Assembly (NCBI RefSeq): GCF_001666835.1
Contig: NZ_LZJF01000161.1
Span: 62,001-126,000, forward strand
Reading direction: 5' to 3'
DNA: 64,000 bases
Source: Mycobacterium sp. E3251
GTDB taxonomy: Bacteria; Actinomycetota; Actinomycetes; Mycobacteriales; Mycobacteriaceae
Below are positions 61,517 through 64,000 of this stretch, in pieces; within the stretch, counting starts at the first letter, position 1; the number at the start of each line of letters is the position of its first letter. Made by a program: the position numbers and the translations under genes. The notes below the pieces were generated by a model that saw only the letters and a list, made by a program, of their open reading frames with translations, was not told the DNA's origin and made no database searches.

Positions 61517-61592
61517 GCGGGGACGTTGAGGGGGAAAACATCAGCGAAAACGCGCAACTCCGCCGGCCGCTACGCGCAGCTACGACCCGGGT

Positions 61593-61709
61593 TCAGTCTT
61601 CGGCGTGCCGCTCGTAGTCCCATCGCTCCAGGCGGGCTTGCAAGTTCAGCAAGCCGAACCCGGCGATCGGAGCGGCGGCCGCAATGCAGGCCAGCAGCAG
61701 CGGAGTCAT
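61593..61709 (-). CDS. 38-residue single-TM small membrane protein
   Basis: A very short protein: MTPLLLACIAAAAPIAGF then GLLNLQARLERWDYERHAED. One hydrophobic helix (residues 3-23) is followed by a charged tail; the ending ERWDYxRHAxD recurs in small mycobacterial proteins as I recall. GGGAGG with GGAG next to the ATG is a good Shine-Dalgarno region. It is upstream of the cyclase regulator on the same strand (76-base gap). The function is unknown. Confidence 0.6.
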   Translation of the reverse strand: MTPLLLACIAAAAPIAGFGLLNLQARLERWDYERHAED

Positions 61710-61882
61710 CTCCACAACCTCCCAAAACCCTTCGCTGATATGACGTACGTCGACCGCCAGAAGTTCATAGCCGTTCACCTGCCCGCAGGCCCTCGATGTC
61801 GGGGCGAAATCCGGTCCGCTTCACCGCCCGCTCGGTGTGGCGGGTGGGGAGTTCGCTAGGCCGGACGCTCATGGGGTCTCCG

Positions 61883-62749
61883 CTAGGTCGCCATCCAGGC
61901 GAGTTCGCCGGGCAACATGAGACGCCACCAGGTCATGTCGTGTCCGCCGACCGTGAAGCTGACCGCCGGTGGCGTTTTGAGTTGGCTGACGAATTGGCGG
62001 GTGGCGGGATAGAAGCGGTCGAAGGTGCCGCAGTCCACGCGCAGCGGGATCTGCGACAGCGCGGGCACGCCCAGCACGCTGTTCTGCGTGAAGTCGTCCT
62101 CGCTGTCGAACGCCTTCGGAGCGCTGTCGGCGAACGAGGCGTACAACGCCGGGCTGATCGCGCAGATCCCCGCGGTCCGCGCCGGCCCCAGCTTGGCACC
62201 CAGGTGCAGCGCCCCGTAGCCCCCCATCGACCAGCCCATGAATCCCACCCGGGAGGTGTCGAAGCCCATCGTGGACAGCATCGGCAGCAGCTCGTCGAGC
62301 ACCATCGCGCCGGAGTCGGTGCCGTCGGCCCGCTTGTGCCAGTAGGAGTCGCTGCCGCCGTCGACGCCCACCACCGCGAACGGCGGCTTGCCCTCCTTGA
62401 CCAGCTGGGCCAGCCCTCGCTCGACACCGCAGTCGAGCATCATGTTCGCGTCGCCGTCCTTGCCGTGCAGCGCGATCACGGGTCGCAGCATCCCGGTTTG
62501 GCCCGGCGGCAACGCGATCACGTAATTCGTCTTCACCCCCCCGCGGGCGGCAGACACGAACGAACCCGTGAGCCTGGTGGGCAGGTTGCTGCTCGCCGCC
62601 GACGGCTCGAACGGGGCGGGGGCCTGCGGCAACGTCGCCGCTAGCGGCCTGACCGGGTCGAGCAGGGCGCTTAAGGCGAACACGCCAGCGGCTCCCAGGC
62701 CGGTGCTGGCTCCCATTCTCAGCACCGCCCGGCGTGTCAGGTCAGGCAT
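61883..62749 (-). CDS. TAT-exported esterase, antigen 85-like fold (Rv0519c-like)
   Basis: A 288-residue alpha/beta hydrolase. The signal peptide has a twin-arginine motif (DLTRRAVLRMGAST) and the mature part starts near residue 40. The nucleophile elbow is GWSMGGYGAL (near residue 174-183), with the oxyanion region VIALHGKDGD and the final His in TVGGHDMTWW. It should be secreted or cell-wall bound, acting on esters. M. tuberculosis Rv0519c is 300 residues. The ATG at 62749 is chosen because the frame further upstream does not look coding. Confidence 0.85.
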   Translation of the reverse strand: MPDLTRRAVLRMGASTGLGAAGVFALSALLDPVRPLAATLPQAPAPFEPSAASSNLPTRLTGSFVSAARGGVKTNYVIALPPGQTGMLRPVIALHGKDGDANMMLDCGVERGLAQLVKEGKPPFAVVGVDGGSDSYWHKRADGTDSGAMVLDELLPMLSTMGFDTSRVGFMGWSMGGYGALHLGAKLGPARTAGICAISPALYASFADSAPKAFDSEDDFTQNSVLGVPALSQIPLRVDCGTFDRFYPATRQFVSQLKTPPAVSFTVGGHDMTWWRLMLPGELAWMAT

Positions 62750-63137
62750 GATCGCAATGATGCCGCGCTGACCGGGAATTCCCGCCCGAGCCACGCCGAA
62801 ATGGAATGTTTGTGTGATCTCGCGTGACCGATCGGTCATGAACCGGTTACCTGCGGTGCACCGGACGGCGGGTCTGCCGGGCGGGTTGCGGTACCGTGCT
62901 ACGGCCATCATCGCGACGCCCGCCGCGTGTCTCCACGCGCTGCTATTCCTTTGTGCCACAAGGTAACAAGCGATATGCGGCGGGGACGTCTGTTCGCCCG
63001 GGCGGGCGCCACCCGCCGCGGCGGCACGGCCGCCGGACGGGGATGCAATCTCGACGGTTTCAACCCTCCCGTGCCGGCCGCAAGTTTCGCACGATGGAGC
63101 TTTCGTGCCCGGCGTCGTGGATTGAAAGAGGTTGAGG
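62750..63137. other. Intergenic region, no gene seen
   Basis: A 388-base gap between the divergent esterase gene and ssuD. No frame with coding character and no hairpin terminator was found. A Shine-Dalgarno (AAAGAGG) for ssuD is at 63124-63130. It must hold both promoters, but no clear -10 could be chosen. Confidence 0.5.
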
Positions 63138-64000
63138 ATGAGTTTGGCGTTCCATTGGTTTCTGCCGACCTACGGTGATTCCCGGAACCTGGTGGCGGGC
63201 GGACACGGGACTCCGATGTCCGGGGACCGGCCCGCCACGCTGAAATACCTGCACCAGATTTGTGCGGCCGCCGAGGACAATGGCTTCGAGGCCGTGCTCA
63301 CCCCCACCGGATTGTGGTGTGAGGACGCCTGGTTGACGACGGCGATGCTGGTCGAGGCCACCGAGACGCTGAAGTTTCTGGTCGCCTTCCGGCCCGGGCT
63401 GCTGAGCCCCACCCTGGCCGCGCAGATGGCCGGGACCTTCCAGCGGCATTCGAGCGGGCGGCTGCTGCTCAATGTCGTGACCGGCGGCGAACCCCACGAG
63501 CAGCGGGCCTACGGGGACTTCCTGGACAAAGAGGCGCGGTATGCGCGCACCGCCGAGTTCTTGCACGTGGTGCGTCAACTGTGGACCTCGTCGGCGCCGG
63601 TCACCTTTGCGGGAGAGCACATTCGCGTCGAGGGCGCGCAGCTGAACAATCCGCCCGACCCGGTGCCGGCCGTGTTCTTCGGCGGATCGTCGGCGGCGGC
63701 CGGCCCGGTTGCCGCCAAGCACAGCGACGTCTACCTCACCTGGGGTGAGCCGCCCACGGCGGTCGCGCAGAAGCTCGACTGGATCCGTGGGCTGGCCGTG
63801 GACGCCGGCCGAATCCTGCAGTACGGCTTGCGGATTCATGTGATCAGCCGCGACACGTCCGAGCAGGCGTGGGCCGAGGCCGACCGGCTGTTGGCCGCCG
63901 TCGACCCCGCCGACGTCGAGCGGGTACAGGCCAGCCTGGCCCGCAGCGAATCGGAGGGGCAGCGCCGCATGCTGGACCTGCATGGCGGCAGCAGCGGCCG
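63138..64000 (+). CDS. ssuD: Alkanesulfonate monooxygenase SsuD-like (partial, 5' part)
   Basis: The first 287 residues of a flavin-dependent bacterial luciferase-like monooxygenase, open at the right edge. It follows E. coli SsuD closely: FHWFLPTYGDSRNLV, LTPTGLWCEDAWL (with the conserved Cys), LKFLVAFRPGLLSPTLAA, LLNVVTGGEPHE, FFGGSSAAAG, VYLTWGEPP and LRIHVISRDTSEQAW. The enzyme uses FMNH2 and O2 to release sulfite from alkanesulfonates under sulfur limitation. ATG 63138 has AAAGAGG eight bases upstream. The rest, and any ssuABC transporter genes, lie beyond the window. Confidence 0.9.
   Translation, partial: MSLAFHWFLPTYGDSRNLVAGGHGTPMSGDRPATLKYLHQICAAAEDNGFEAVLTPTGLWCEDAWLTTAMLVEATETLKFLVAFRPGLLSPTLAAQMAGTFQRHSSGRLLLNVVTGGEPHEQRAYGDFLDKEARYARTAEFLHVVRQLWTSSAPVTFAGEHIRVEGAQLNNPPDPVPAVFFGGSSAAAGPVAAKHSDVYLTWGEPPTAVAQKLDWIRGLAVDAGRILQYGLRIHVISRDTSEQAWAEADRLLAAVDPADVERVQASLARSESEGQRRMLDLHGGSSG

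Noticed and set aside
62896..63135. Short open frames between the esterase gene and ssuD as genes
   Set aside because: Arg/Pro-rich with no motif or Shine-Dalgarno; treated as intergenic.

Overview
The window is chromosomal DNA from a slow-growing Mycobacterium, most like the M. avium complex. It is G+C rich. Gene order and protein sequence follow the M. tuberculosis block lpd to about Rv0520 almost gene for gene (lpd, ramB, icl, fadB2, pcaA, hbhA, deoC, murB, lprQ, mshA, gpm1, senX3-regX3, ppx1, proC, galE2, cmaA2, serB1, hemA-C-D-B). Family identities and M. tuberculosis comparisons come from recall of those proteins; no database search was run. No rRNA, tRNA, CRISPR array or intact insertion sequence was seen.

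Layout. 1-6.8 kb: end of lpd, the glyoxylate-shunt regulator ramB with its target icl, fadB2, and the mycolic-acid cyclopropane synthase pcaA. 7-13 kb: TetR and XRE regulators, the adhesin hbhA, small membrane and secreted proteins, deoC. 13-22 kb: nitrilase, murB, the L,D-transpeptidase lipoprotein lprQ, a ROK regulator, mshA (mycothiol) and gpm1. 22-24 kb: the phosphate-sensing pair senX3-regX3. 24.6-29.7 kb: an accessory mmpS-mmpL pair and a PPE gene, placed where M. tuberculosis has regX3 next to Rv0492c. 29.6-44.3 kb: GMC oxidoreductase operon, FadR-like regulator, ppx1, proC, a BldC-like protein, ribosomal protein bS22, galE2, an acyltransferase, cmaA2 and serB1. 44.4-49.1 kb: a toxin-immunity island (below). 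49.1-55.4 kb: haem biosynthesis genes hemA-hemC-hemD-hemB with small neighbours. 55.4-64 kb: anti-anti-sigma factor, membrane acyltransferase, GDSL hydrolase, a 1105-residue cyclase/ATPase/LuxR regulator, an esterase, and the start of ssuD.

The most interesting locus is 44.4-49.1 kb. It reads esxF - esxE - cpnT-like toxin - two tandem immunity-like genes, all on the minus strand, between serB1 and the glutaredoxin gene, where M. tuberculosis has mmpS2-mmpL2. The toxin joins a CpnT-type N-terminal region, through a long Pro/His-rich linker, to a C-terminal TNT (NAD+ glycohydrolase) domain. One active-site Tyr appears to be Phe. The TNT coding region and both immunity genes have clearly lower G+C than the rest, so the toxin tip and its immunity genes look like an exchangeable module.

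Other points: near-identical RamB-type operators in front of both ramB and icl; a perfect 12-4-12 palindrome in front of the XRE gene; many promoters whose -10 box sits 6-8 bases before the start codon (leaderless mRNAs); an in-frame amber codon that separates the PPE protein from an SVP-like C-terminus; and a cyclase regulator with Gln/Asn at its substrate-specifying positions.
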